The position numbers and the translations under genes were made by a program. A stretch of DNA of 64,000 nt from UBA6168 sp041741095. GTDB taxonomy: Bacteria; Bacteroidota; Bacteroidia; Chitinophagales; Saprospiraceae. The stretch covers positions 335,567-399,566 of the forward strand of contig JBGSKQ010000095.1 of NCBI GenBank assembly GCA_041741095.1, given 5' to 3'. Below the pieces are notes generated by a model. That model was given only the letters and a program-made list of their open reading frames with translations, had not been told where the DNA came from and did no database searches. How positions within the stretch are numbered: position 1 is the stretch's first letter; every line of letters begins with the position of its first letter. Positions 44,998 through 52,971 of this stretch are shown in pieces.

Positions 44998-45945
44998 TTA
45001 TTGCTCCTTGATAATGAGAACGGGAATGTCTTTGGTGCTGGACAGTACTTTTTCTGTTACACTTCCCATCAGCAATAAGCCGATTTTTGAATGGCCCCTG
45101 GCACCCATTACGATCAGGTCCTTGTTGTTCTGCTCGGCATATTCCATGATTAGATTTCCTATACCAGGGTGCTTTTGCTCAATGATGTCCGTTTTAATAA
45201 AATGCTGATCCGCTTTTGGGATATAGTTTTCAATAAAAGTTTTGAAAGCTTCTTTCCTGTCTTTGATGAGGATATTGCGCATCTCTTCTTCTGACCTGCG
45301 CAGCACGAATGCCTGCACAGAAGGCATTTCATACACGTTGAGGGCGGTGATGGAAGCTGGTTTTTCCATGCTTTTGACCATGCTCACAGCCATCCTTAGT
45401 GCTTGGATGCCATTGGGCGAAAAATCAAATGGAACCAGGATGTCTTCCATCTTGGGTTTGGTGAAATAAGGCACCACCAGCGCATCTCCGTCCACTTTCC
45501 GCACAAAATTTTTGGCCAATATGCCGTGACTTTCGCTGCCCGTGTCTTTACCAATGATGGTGAGGTCGGAGTCCAGTTTTTCGGCTTTTGCCAAAAGTTC
45601 GTCCAAAGGGTTGCCTTCCTCTACTTCAATTTTGACCTTTACCTGGTGCGAGGCAATTTCATTGGCGATTTTGGAAGTGATTTCTTCCACCACAGAATCG
45701 CTCACATCATAGTTTTCGAGCGCTTGCCGTTCTTGACTGTTTTTTTCCTCAAACAATTGGACAAAGGGAATTACATGGACGAAACAAGCGGCTTTCGTAG
45801 GTATTTTTTCGGTGAAAAACCCGAAATATCTAAGGACGGTGTTGTCGGTTTCATCCACGCTCAGGCCCACCAAAGCTTGTTTGACGTGGTATGGCCGAAT
45901 GATGCCGCCCGTCCTGTTGCTTGTAGATTTCATTGTGGCTGTCAT
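44998..45945 (-). CDS. Tandem universal stress protein (UspA family)
   Basis: 315-aa protein of two USP domains. The second has the intact pattern MGARGHSKIGLLLMGSVTEK; the first is degenerate (GKDTGSESHGILAKNFVRKV). The N-terminus begins with a 22-residue extension before ALVGLSVDETDN. It is a close paralogue of the gene at 46044 and differs from the other two USP genes in having the good nucleotide site in the second half. Its promoter carries tandem TGAY-N4-RTCA dyads. Confidence 0.93.
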   Translation of the reverse strand: MTATMKSTSNRTGGIIRPYHVKQALVGLSVDETDNTVLRYFGFFTEKIPTKAACFVHVIPFVQLFEEKNSQERQALENYDVSDSVVEEITSKIANEIASHQVKVKIEVEEGNPLDELLAKAEKLDSDLTIIGKDTGSESHGILAKNFVRKVDGDALVVPYFTKPKMEDILVPFDFSPNGIQALRMAVSMVKSMEKPASITALNVYEMPSVQAFVLRRSEEEMRNILIKDRKEAFKTFIENYIPKADQHFIKTDIIEQKHPGIGNLIMEYAEQNNKDLIVMGARGHSKIGLLLMGSVTEKVLSSTKDIPVLIIKEQ

Positions 45946-45973
45946 CTGGATTGTGATTTATCTATTTGTGAAG

Positions 45974-46039
45974 CAAAGCTATCAGCACAGCAAAAGCATA
46001 AAAGTGACAACGGTCAGGCAGCGGACTGACTTTCGTCAG
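45974..46039 (-). promoter_or_regulatory. Tandem dyads upstream of the USP gene at 45945
   Basis: Proximal dyad core TGACAACGGTCA (46005-46016) and distal CTGACTTTCGTCAG (46026-46039), centres exactly 22 bp apart. On the minus strand TAGCTTTG (45974-45981) lies 22 bp after the proximal dyad, a perfect -7 element. Confidence 0.7.
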
Positions 46040-46043
46040 CCCC

Positions 46044-46982
46044 CTATTTTACAATCAAAATGGGGATGGATTCCGTTTGCGAAACGACTTTTTCTGTCAT
46101 GCTGCCCATCAGTAACAAGGCAAGTTTGGAGTGCCCTTTTGAGCCCATGATGATTAAATCGTGCTTGTTTTTTTCGGCATATTCTACCAATCGCTGGCCG
46201 GTGCCTTGGTGGCCAGCATTCAATATGACAGTCTCCAGGCCCTCTTTGTCTTGGTTGGGCAGGTGGTCGTTTACAAATTGCCTGAGCGAATTTTGTCGGT
46301 CATTTTCAATCAATTTTGCCACTTTGGACACATCGTAGGAAATATCGCTAAGCCCTACCGGCATTTCATATATATGCACAAGCGTAATGCGCAACTGTGG
46401 GTGCCGTTTTCGCATACCCACGGCAATGCGCATCGCCTCAGCAGAAGGTATTGAAAAGTCAACCGGCACAATGATGCTGGTTAAGCTGGGCTTGGAATTG
46501 CCGGGCACGATGAGCGAATTGGACCACACCTGCCGGGCCAGGTTTTTGGCCAAAATCCCGTGGTGGCGTTTTTCTGTGTTCTGGCCAATTATCACCAAAT
46601 CTGTTTTAATAGCCTCAGCCTTTTCCAATATCTCTTCCAGGGGCCTGCCTATCTCCACATCGAGGCTCAGTTTCAGGTTTTTGTTGTCCTGCAAGGCAGA
46701 TTTTACGGTTTTGCCCAGTTGTATTTCCAAATCAAGATCAAGTTCGATGTCGTGGAGCGGCGAGCTGTAGGATATTTCATCAATATTGAAAATATCGGGC
46801 TTGGTGGCCACATGGAGGAAGCTCGCCTTCTCGGGGGTGAAAAGTTTTGCAAAATAGTTGAAATATTCCAGCACTTGCTGGTCAACGCCGTCCATTTGCA
46901 AGCCAATTAAAGGATTAGAAAGGCTATATGGTTTGACGGCTTTATCGCCGATTTGGTTGATCGGCTCTCGCACTGCTTTCAT
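46044..46982 (-). CDS. Tandem universal stress protein (UspA family)
   Basis: 312-aa protein, two USP domains, closest to the neighbour at 44998 in arrangement: degenerate first site (GQNTEKRHHGILAKNLARQV) and intact second site (MGSKGHSKLALLLMGSMTEK). It begins MKAVREPINQIGDKAVKPYS before the first strand IGLQMDGVDQ. Likely produced by duplication with the neighbour. Confidence 0.93.
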   Translation of the reverse strand: MKAVREPINQIGDKAVKPYSLSNPLIGLQMDGVDQQVLEYFNYFAKLFTPEKASFLHVATKPDIFNIDEISYSSPLHDIELDLDLEIQLGKTVKSALQDNKNLKLSLDVEIGRPLEEILEKAEAIKTDLVIIGQNTEKRHHGILAKNLARQVWSNSLIVPGNSKPSLTSIIVPVDFSIPSAEAMRIAVGMRKRHPQLRITLVHIYEMPVGLSDISYDVSKVAKLIENDRQNSLRQFVNDHLPNQDKEGLETVILNAGHQGTGQRLVEYAEKNKHDLIIMGSKGHSKLALLLMGSMTEKVVSQTESIPILIVK

Positions 46983-47009
46983 GTTGTATGGTTTTATTTA
47001 ATTAGAGAA

Positions 47010-47076
47010 CAAATAAACCTGTGATACAGGTTGGCTTGAATGACATTGGTCAGGCAGAAGCATTGATTTTCATCAG
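47010..47076 (-). promoter_or_regulatory. Tandem dyads upstream of the USP gene at 46982
   Basis: Proximal core TGACATTGGTCA (47041-47052) and distal TTGATTTTCATCAG (47063-47076), centres 23 bp apart. On the minus strand TTTATTTG (47010-47017) lies 22 bp after the proximal dyad, a 7/8 -7 match. The distal dyad overlaps the 3' end of the Rrf2 gene. Confidence 0.65.
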
Positions 47077-47498
47077 TAGGATAGGGGAGTGCTCAGGCTG
47101 TTGTTGAAATCGGAAATACTCGTATCGGCCAGTGTTTTTCGCATTTCCTCCCGGTACTCAAAAAAGCTGAAATGCAGTGGGCAGGGCGATTTGGAGGAAC
47201 ACTTATTCAGGCCCAGCACGCAGGAGTTGAGCGTCAAGGGGCCGTCTATACATTCTATTATTTTCAAAATCGAAGTCTCCTTATTTTCTGGATTGAGGTA
47301 AAAACCACCATTTGGGCCTTTGATGGAGGATATGAGTTTTTGCTTCGCCAATTGCTGCAATATTTTGGCAAGAAACTGCTGTGGTACGTTCAAAGTAGCA
47401 GCGATCTCCTTTACGCCCAAATTCTTCCCGTCCTCTTCGTTGGTGGCCATAAACACAACGGCCCGTATCGCATATTGACATGATTTTGAGAACATCAT
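47073..47498 (-). CDS. Rrf2 family regulator with three conserved cysteines
   Basis: 141-aa winged-helix protein (MMFSKSCQYAIRAVVFMA, then a recognition region KEIAATLNVPQQFLAKILQQL and GPNGGFYL). Three cysteines in SCVLGLNKCSSKSPC form the cluster typical of Fe-S-binding members such as IscR and NsrR, so it may sense NO, iron or redox state. It is divergent from the nos operon, whose tandem dyads lie in the shared spacer. Control of nos genes is inferred only from location. Confidence 0.9.
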   Translation of the reverse strand: MMFSKSCQYAIRAVVFMATNEEDGKNLGVKEIAATLNVPQQFLAKILQQLAKQKLISSIKGPNGGFYLNPENKETSILKIIECIDGPLTLNSCVLGLNKCSSKSPCPLHFSFFEYREEMRKTLADTSISDFNNSLSTPLSY

Positions 47499-47559
47499 TT
47501 TTTTGGATTTTGAACCACAAATCTATATAAAAGGATAAAGGCATCCCTTAATCCCAATA

Positions 47560-47625
47560 GTGATTATTGTCACATTAAAGCCTGACTTAGCTCATTCTTT
47601 CATCATCCCAACTTCAAAATATTTG
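47560..47625 (+). promoter_or_regulatory. nos operon promoter with tandem dyads
   Basis: Distal dyad GTGATTATTGTCAC (47560-47573) and proximal CTGACTTAGCTCAT (47582-47595), centres exactly 22 bp apart. AATATTTG (47618-47625) follows after 22 bp, a 7/8 match to the -7 element. The geometry points to transcription of the cytochrome c/nosZ side. The dyads also lie 68 and 90 bp from the Rrf2 start, so they could act on both. Confidence 0.65.
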
Positions 47626-47692
47626 CACCATAAAAAAGGATAAAAATATCCGAATATCCTTTCGATGATTTAAAAATAAAATTGTAAAAATC

Positions 47693-48163
47693 ATGAAGCC
47701 ATTATTCGCAAAACTCCTGACAATGCTCCTGGCCATCACCATTTTTGGTTGTGGGGGAGACGACAAAAACACTGCTGCCGAGGGCAGCAAACCGGTAGCA
47801 AAATCCATGATCGCCGACGAGCCGAACCCAATGGAAAACAAAGGCATTGGCCCAATCACTTCCGTCAGCTTAGGTGCTGAGGTGGATGCCGCCATGGCCG
47901 AAGAAGGTAAACAGGTGTATGAAAAAATGTGTACCGCCTGCCACAAGCCTACCGAAAAATTCATCGGCCCTGCACCCATTGGTGTCCTCGACCGCCGGTC
48001 GCCGGAATGGGTGATGAACATGATCCTCAACCCGGAAGGGATGGTGAAGGAAGACCCTATCGCCAAGAAATTATTGATGGAATTCAACGGATCGCCCATG
48101 GCCAACCAGCACCTTACCGAGGAGCAAGCCAGGGCCGTGCTGGAATATTTTAGAACACTTTAA
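47693..48163 (+). CDS. Monohaem cytochrome c lipoprotein of the nos cluster
   Basis: 156-aa lipoprotein (signal ending TIFGC). The class I cytochrome c domain has YEKMCTACHKPTEKFIGPAP, with the CTACH haem site at about residue 83 and a C-terminal MEFNGSPMANQHL with a candidate axial Met. It lies directly upstream of nosZ and is probably its electron donor; the role is inferred from position. Confidence 0.9.
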   Translation: MKPLFAKLLTMLLAITIFGCGGDDKNTAAEGSKPVAKSMIADEPNPMENKGIGPITSVSLGAEVDAAMAEEGKQVYEKMCTACHKPTEKFIGPAPIGVLDRRSPEWVMNMILNPEGMVKEDPIAKKLLMEFNGSPMANQHLTEEQARAVLEYFRTL

Positions 48164-48168
48164 ATATT

Positions 48169-48476
48169 AACGATGAATGATGAACTATGAACAAGATATG
48201 TCTGCCCTTCAGCCAACATTATGAAACGCTTGTTGCTCACCATTCATCAATATTATTTCGAATTATACTCGGCGCTAATAGGTTTTCCCGAAAATTCGGG
48301 ACAGGTCGTGCAAATCACATTTTGCCCCTCCTCGCCGCCTTCGGCGGCTCGTCGGGGGAGGGGCCTCTTGGGGGCTTTGCCCCCAAACCCCCATTTGCAC
48401 AAAACCTACTATTAGTGCGAAGTATAAAATCGGGACAATCTGTTCATATTTCATCATTCATAGTTCATAGTCATCG
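48169..48476. repeat. Large imperfect palindrome before nosZ
   Basis: About 310 bp filling most of the spacer between the cytochrome c gene and nosZ. Its ends are inverted heptad arrays (AACGATG, AATGATG, AACTATG on the left; GTTCATA, TTTCATC, ATTCATA on the right). Inside come further complementary segments (TTATACTCGGCGCTAATAG with CTATTAGTGCGAAGTATAA), the core TCCCGAAAATTCGGGA at 48286-48301, and a GC-rich hairpin near 48325-48390. No frame with coding character lies in it. Confidence 0.75.
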
Positions 48477-48493
48477 TTTAAAATAAGTTCCTT

Positions 48494-50485
48494 ATGAAAA
48501 ACTATTCAAGTCTTTTAAAATCCATGTTCGTCGCTGGCCTCACGCTGGTAACACTTATAATATTTAGTTGCGGGCAATCAGGCCAGCCGGGACAAACAGG
48601 CGGCGCCCTTAGCGGCGACGCTGCTTCCAGAGTCTATGTAGCGCCTGGCAAACTGGACGAATTCTACGCTTTTGTATCGGGTGGTTTTAGCGGCCAATTA
48701 GCCGTTTATGGCCTACCGTCGGGCAGGTTGTTTAGGGTAATACCCGTTTTCTCCCTCGACCCCGAAAAAGGTTATGGATTCAACGAAGAAACCAAGCCCT
48801 TGCTGAATACATCCCACGGCTTTATTCCCTGGGACGATGCCCACCACCCCGAACTTTCGCAGACCAATGGCGAAACGGATGGCCGTTGGTGTTTTATCAA
48901 TGGCAACAACACGCCGAGGGTAGCCCGCATTGATCTCAGCGTTTTTGAAACAGTGGAAACATTGGAATTGCCCAACAGCGGCGGCAACCACAGTTCGCCC
49001 TACACCACTGAAAACACGGAGTACATCGTGGCTGGCACCCGTTTCAGCGTGCCAATCCCCCAAGCGGATATGGCCATCGCCGACTACGCCGGAAAATTCA
49101 AAGGGGCGCTGTCATTTATAAAAGTGGACAAAGAGACAGGCAAAATGTCGGTGGCCTTTCAGGTACTGATGCCTGGATTTAATTATGACCTCGCCCACGC
49201 TGGCAAGAATAAATCGCACGGCTGGATGTTTTTCACCTCCTATAATTCAGAGGAAAAGAATACCCTGTTAGAAGTGAACGCCTCGCAAAACGACAAGGAC
49301 TTCATTGCTGCCGTGAATTGGAAAAAAGCCGAGGAATACCTCGCACAAGGCAAGGCAAAGGATTTTCCAGCCAGCTACGTCCATAATTATTATGATGAAA
49401 GCACCCAAACCGCCACTTCCGAAACCATTAATAGCGTAAAAGTATTGGATCCGGCAGACTGCCCTGGACTGGTGTATTTCCTGCCTACGCCCAAATCCCC
49501 GCACGGCGTGGACGTGGATCCAACCGGCGAATACATCGTGGGCGCTGGCAAACTTTCGACCGACCTGACGGCCCACTCATTTACCAAAATGCTGAAAGCC
49601 ATTGACGAGAAAAAATTCGACGGCGACAAATACGGCATTCCTGTGCTGCAATATGAAGCTGTGGTTGGTGGTGTGGTGAAGGAGCCAGGCCTCGGCCCGC
49701 TCCACACCGAATTCGACAACAACGGCAATGCCTACACCAGTTTCTTCATTTCTTCGGAGGTGGTAAAATGGAAAGTCGGGACTTGGGAGGTACTCGACCG
49801 CATTCCGACCTACTATTCCATCGGCCACTTGATGATTCCTGGCGGCGACAGCAAAAAACCGCAAGGCAAGTACCTCGTGGCTTTGAACAAAATAACCAAA
49901 GACCGCTATTTGCCTACCGGCCCGGAATTGACCCAGTCCGCACAGTTGATAGATATTTCTGGCGACAAAATGCAGTTGCTGCTCGACTTTCCTACCATCG
50001 GAGAACCGCATTATGCCCAAGGAATTTCCGCCGATAGGGTGATGCCAAACAGCGTGCAGTTTTACAAGCTCAGTGAAAATAAACACCCGCACGCCACATT
50101 GACCGAAAAGGATACAAAAGTGGTGCGGGAAGGCAATGTGGTTAGGGTTTACATGACTACCATCCGCAGCCACTTCGCCCCTGACAACATTGAAGGCATC
50201 AAAGTCGGCGACAAGGTCTATTTCCACGTCACCAACCTCGAACAGGATTACGACGTACCCCACGGTTTTGCCGTGCTGGGTGCCAACAACGCCGAACTGC
50301 TCATCATGCCCGGCCAAACAGAAACCCTTCTTTGGGAACCTAAAAAAGAAGGTGTGTTTCCATTCTACTGCACCGACTTTTGCTCGGCCCTGCACCAGGA
50401 AATGCAAGGCTACCTCAGGGTTTCCCCGGCTGGTTCTGCCACCGCACTGAAATGGTGGCTGGGTAGCGAGCCAGAGGTGCAATAG
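48494..50485 (+). CDS. nosZ: Nitrous oxide reductase, clade II (Sec-type)
   Basis: 663-aa periplasmic or lipid-anchored N2O reductase reducing N2O to N2. A Sec signal ending IIFSC takes the place of the Tat signal of clade I. The CuZ-binding propeller has DDAHHPELS, GGNHSSPY, PHGVDVDPTGEYI, GPLHTEFDNNGNAYTSF, SIGHLMIPGGDS and EPHYAQ. The C-terminal cupredoxin CuA domain has VPHGFAVLG and FYCTDFCSALHQEMQGYL, with the two Cys, His and Met ligands. All ligand positions appear intact. Length fits clade II. Confidence 0.97.
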   Translation: MKNYSSLLKSMFVAGLTLVTLIIFSCGQSGQPGQTGGALSGDAASRVYVAPGKLDEFYAFVSGGFSGQLAVYGLPSGRLFRVIPVFSLDPEKGYGFNEETKPLLNTSHGFIPWDDAHHPELSQTNGETDGRWCFINGNNTPRVARIDLSVFETVETLELPNSGGNHSSPYTTENTEYIVAGTRFSVPIPQADMAIADYAGKFKGALSFIKVDKETGKMSVAFQVLMPGFNYDLAHAGKNKSHGWMFFTSYNSEEKNTLLEVNASQNDKDFIAAVNWKKAEEYLAQGKAKDFPASYVHNYYDESTQTATSETINSVKVLDPADCPGLVYFLPTPKSPHGVDVDPTGEYIVGAGKLSTDLTAHSFTKMLKAIDEKKFDGDKYGIPVLQYEAVVGGVVKEPGLGPLHTEFDNNGNAYTSFFISSEVVKWKVGTWEVLDRIPTYYSIGHLMIPGGDSKKPQGKYLVALNKITKDRYLPTGPELTQSAQLIDISGDKMQLLLDFPTIGEPHYAQGISADRVMPNSVQFYKLSENKHPHATLTEKDTKVVREGNVVRVYMTTIRSHFAPDNIEGIKVGDKVYFHVTNLEQDYDVPHGFAVLGANNAELLIMPGQTETLLWEPKKEGVFPFYCTDFCSALHQEMQGYLRVSPAGSATALKWWLGSEPEVQ

Positions 50486-50491
50486 TTAATC

Positions 50492-50612
50492 TTCAGTCCG
50501 CAGTCTTCAGTCCACTCCCGATTGCTATCGGGATCAGTCCGCAGTCCGCAGTCATAGGAGGCTGGCGACTGTGGACTGCCGACTGTAGACTGTAGACTGA
50601 AAATCATTCATC
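50492..50612. repeat. Heptad palindrome between nosZ and the membrane gene
   Basis: CAGTC-type 7-bp units (TTCAGTC, CGCAGTC, TTCAGTC) run up to the core TCCCGATTGCTATCGGGA (50516-50533), then TCAGTCC, GCAGTCC, and finally the inverted units GACTGTG, GACTGCC, GACTGTA, GACTGTA, GACTGAA and a short ATTCATCGTTCAT. The arms are mutually complementary. Confidence 0.8.
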
Positions 50613-50629
50613 GTTCATAAAAAGGCGTT

Positions 50630-51274
50630 ATGAAATTGCCAAGAATCCTTTTCACTATCGCTGCCGCTTCGTTGCTCATGCTGTTTGTGTTTCCGATGTG
50701 GCAAATCACTTTGATTGCCCCACAATATCCGCATGGCGTGACGATGTACATTTGGATAAACAAAATAACCGGCAGCGACCCCGGTACTTTGCAAAACATC
50801 AACATTCTGAACCATTATGTTGGGATGAAATTCATCGAGCCGGACTCCATACCAGAGTTGAAATATTTCCCATTTGTTGTAGGGGCAATGGCCTTGCTGG
50901 GACTCGTGCTGGCATGGGTTGGCAATCGGAAAACTTGGTTGGCGTGGCTGCTGGCTTTGTTGGTGTTGTGCGCCTTAGGCATGTACGATTTTTACTTATG
51001 GGAGTACGACTATGGCCACAACCTCAGCCCTACCGCACCGATAAAAATACCTGGAATGGCCTACCAACCGCCACTCATTGGCAACAAAGTGCTGCTGAAT
51101 TTCCTGGCCAAATCATGGCCATATATCGGGGGTTGGTTCGTCGGCTTGTCCATTCTCCTGGGCCTGTTGGCCATTTGGTTACAATTCAAATCCAATAAAC
51201 ATGAAAAAGCTTTGCTCCATAGCACTGGCAATATGCCTGCTAACGGCCTGCACACCGTCACCACAGCCCATTGA
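50630..51274 (+). CDS. Membrane protein of the nos cluster
   Basis: 214-aa inner-membrane protein with about four helices (RILFTIAAASLLMLFVFPMW, FVVGAMALLGLVLAWVG, LAWLLALLVLCALGMYDFYL, YIGGWFVGLSILLGLLAIWL). Between them lie conserved-looking loops, e.g. YPHGVTMYIWINKI, INILNHYVGMKFIE and WEYDYGHNLSPTAPIKIPGM. It occupies the place between nosZ and nosL where uncharacterised membrane proteins occur in clade II clusters; His residues and a polar loop suggest metal or electron handling, which is speculation. Its 3' end overlaps nosL by 74 bp in another frame. Function unknown. Confidence 0.85.
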   Translation: MKLPRILFTIAAASLLMLFVFPMWQITLIAPQYPHGVTMYIWINKITGSDPGTLQNINILNHYVGMKFIEPDSIPELKYFPFVVGAMALLGLVLAWVGNRKTWLAWLLALLVLCALGMYDFYLWEYDYGHNLSPTAPIKIPGMAYQPPLIGNKVLLNFLAKSWPYIGGWFVGLSILLGLLAIWLQFKSNKHEKALLHSTGNMPANGLHTVTTAH

Positions 51275-51629
51275 TTTTGGCAATGATGTTTGTTCGCATT
51301 GTAAAATGTCCATCGTGGACCAGCAACATGCTGCCGAACTGGTGACGGGCAAGGGAAAAGTATTCAAGTTCGACGCTATAGAGTGCATGGTGGACTACCT
51401 GAAAGCCAACGAAACGACCATTTATGCCTACTACCTGGTGCGGGATTTCAACCAACCAGCCGAATGGCAGGATGCACTGACGAGCCATTATCTGATTTCC
51501 GAAGCGATTCCAAGTCCGATGGGCGCTAATTTGTCTGCGTTCAAAGACGAAAAATCAGCGGCGGAAATTCGTGATCAAAAAGGTGGGGAAGTGTATAACT
51601 GGGAAGCATTGAAAGGGTATTTGAAGTAA
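51201..51629 (+). CDS. nosL: NosL copper-binding lipoprotein
   Basis: 142-aa lipoprotein (signal LAICLLTAC). The NosL motif VCSHCKMSIVDQQHAAEL provides the C-x-x-C-x-M copper site, and KFDAIECMVDYL and ANLSAFKDEKSA follow. NosL delivers Cu(I) for CuZ assembly in NosZ. The start lies inside the preceding membrane protein gene, an unusually long 74-bp overlap, but the signal peptide and motif support it. Confidence 0.94.
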   Translation: MKKLCSIALAICLLTACTPSPQPIDFGNDVCSHCKMSIVDQQHAAELVTGKGKVFKFDAIECMVDYLKANETTIYAYYLVRDFNQPAEWQDALTSHYLISEAIPSPMGANLSAFKDEKSAAEIRDQKGGEVYNWEALKGYLK

Positions 51630-51664
51630 AAAGCGGCATCAAAAGCCAACAGTTTTTATCTCAC

Positions 51665-52948
51665 ATGAAGAAATTATTTTCCATACTGTCCACCTGCTTT
51701 TTTTCAGGATTGCTTTGGGGGAAAACCATTGAAGTTTGCCCGCAGTGCCCAGTTTCTTCCTTGAAAAAGGCGGTAGAAATGGCTTTGCCCTGCGACACTA
51801 TTTTGGTGAAAAGTGGCAGTTACAAAGAGGGCAACTTGTTGATTGACAAAGACTTGACTATTTTGGGTGAAAACTTCCCGATTTTGGATGGAGGCGGCAA
51901 CCACGAAGTTTTGACCGTCCACAATAACTTTTTCCACCTGGAAGGTTTTCAAATTCAAAACATCGGCACCAGCTACACCGAAGATAGGGCCGGGGTGCGC
52001 CTGAAGGAATGCCAAAATTTCACCATCAAAAACAATCGGCTGTTGGACGCCTTTTTCGCCATTTACCTCCAGCGCTCAAAGAATGGGGTGGTGGAAGGCA
52101 ATTTCATCAAAGGCCAGGCGGTAAACGAGGCCGGTTCCGGCAATGCCATCCACCTTTGGTATTGTGAAAATATTCAGGTTTCGAACAACCGGGTGGCTGG
52201 CCACCGAGACGGTATTTACCTGGAGTTTGTGAACAACAGCCAAATAAGTGGGAACTTGAGTGAGGGCAACCTGCGATATGGCTTGCACTTCATGTTTTCC
52301 AACGATAATTTTTATTGGAAAAACACCTTCCGCAACAACGGGGCAGGCGTGGCGGTGATGTACTCAAAGCGCATTGACATGCTGGAAAATGTATTTGAAA
52401 AAAACTGGGGAGCAGCATCTTATGGCCTGTTGCTCAAGGAGATACATGATTCGCAGATTGAAAAAAACGAATTTCGGGAAAATACCGTCGGCATCTTCGC
52501 CGAGACCTCCAACCGCCTGACGACCAGGCAGAATATTTTCAAAAATAATGGCTGGGCGATGAAGATTTCTGGCGGTTGCCAGCAAAACGTCATCACCGAC
52601 AACAGCTTTTTGTCGAACAGCTTCGACCTGGCCGTGCAGTCTGCGGGTACGGACAACCAGTTTGACGGTAATTATTGGAGCGAATACACAGGCTATGATC
52701 TCGACCAGGATGGGGTAGGGGACGTGTCTTACCGCCCCATGAAGCTGTTCAGTTATGTGGTAAGCCAAACCCCGGAGGCGATGGTTCTCCTTCGCAGTCT
52801 CTTCATTGATATTTTGAATTTTTCTGAAAAAGTCAGCCCCATTTTCACACCCGAAAACGTGGTGGACAAGCGGCCGTTGATGAAGGAGGAAGTTGGCAAT
52901 CTACAGTCTTCAGTCCCCAGTCAGCAGTTGGCAAGCACAAGTCACTAG
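51665..52948 (+). CDS. nosD: NosD periplasmic copper-maturation protein
   Basis: 427-aa exported right-handed beta-helix protein of the CASH/NosD family, which together with the NosFY transporter supports CuZ assembly. A signal peptide precedes IEVCPQCPVSSLKKAVEMA, and the helix coils repeat through NFTIKNNRLLDAFFAIYLQR, GNAIHLWYCENIQVSNNRVA, YGLHFMFSNDNFYWKNTFRN and FDGNYWSEYTGYDLDQDGVG. The last 15 residues or so (LQSSVPSQQLASTSH) are encoded by a CAGTC-type heptad tract and are probably an acquired tail. Confidence 0.95.
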   Translation: MKKLFSILSTCFFSGLLWGKTIEVCPQCPVSSLKKAVEMALPCDTILVKSGSYKEGNLLIDKDLTILGENFPILDGGGNHEVLTVHNNFFHLEGFQIQNIGTSYTEDRAGVRLKECQNFTIKNNRLLDAFFAIYLQRSKNGVVEGNFIKGQAVNEAGSGNAIHLWYCENIQVSNNRVAGHRDGIYLEFVNNSQISGNLSEGNLRYGLHFMFSNDNFYWKNTFRNNGAGVAVMYSKRIDMLENVFEKNWGAASYGLLLKEIHDSQIEKNEFRENTVGIFAETSNRLTTRQNIFKNNGWAMKISGGCQQNVITDNSFLSNSFDLAVQSAGTDNQFDGNYWSEYTGYDLDQDGVGDVSYRPMKLFSYVVSQTPEAMVLLRSLFIDILNFSEKVSPIFTPENVVDKRPLMKEEVGNLQSSVPSQQLASTSH

Positions 52949-52957
52949 TCACCATTT

Positions 52958-52971
52958 ACCAATCACCAATC
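52958..52971. repeat. ACCAATC heptad doublet abutting the nosF start
   Basis: Two exact ACCAATC units end at the base before the nosF ATG. The wider region (from about 52905) is made of CAGTC-like heptads that continue into nosD. Confidence 0.75.
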
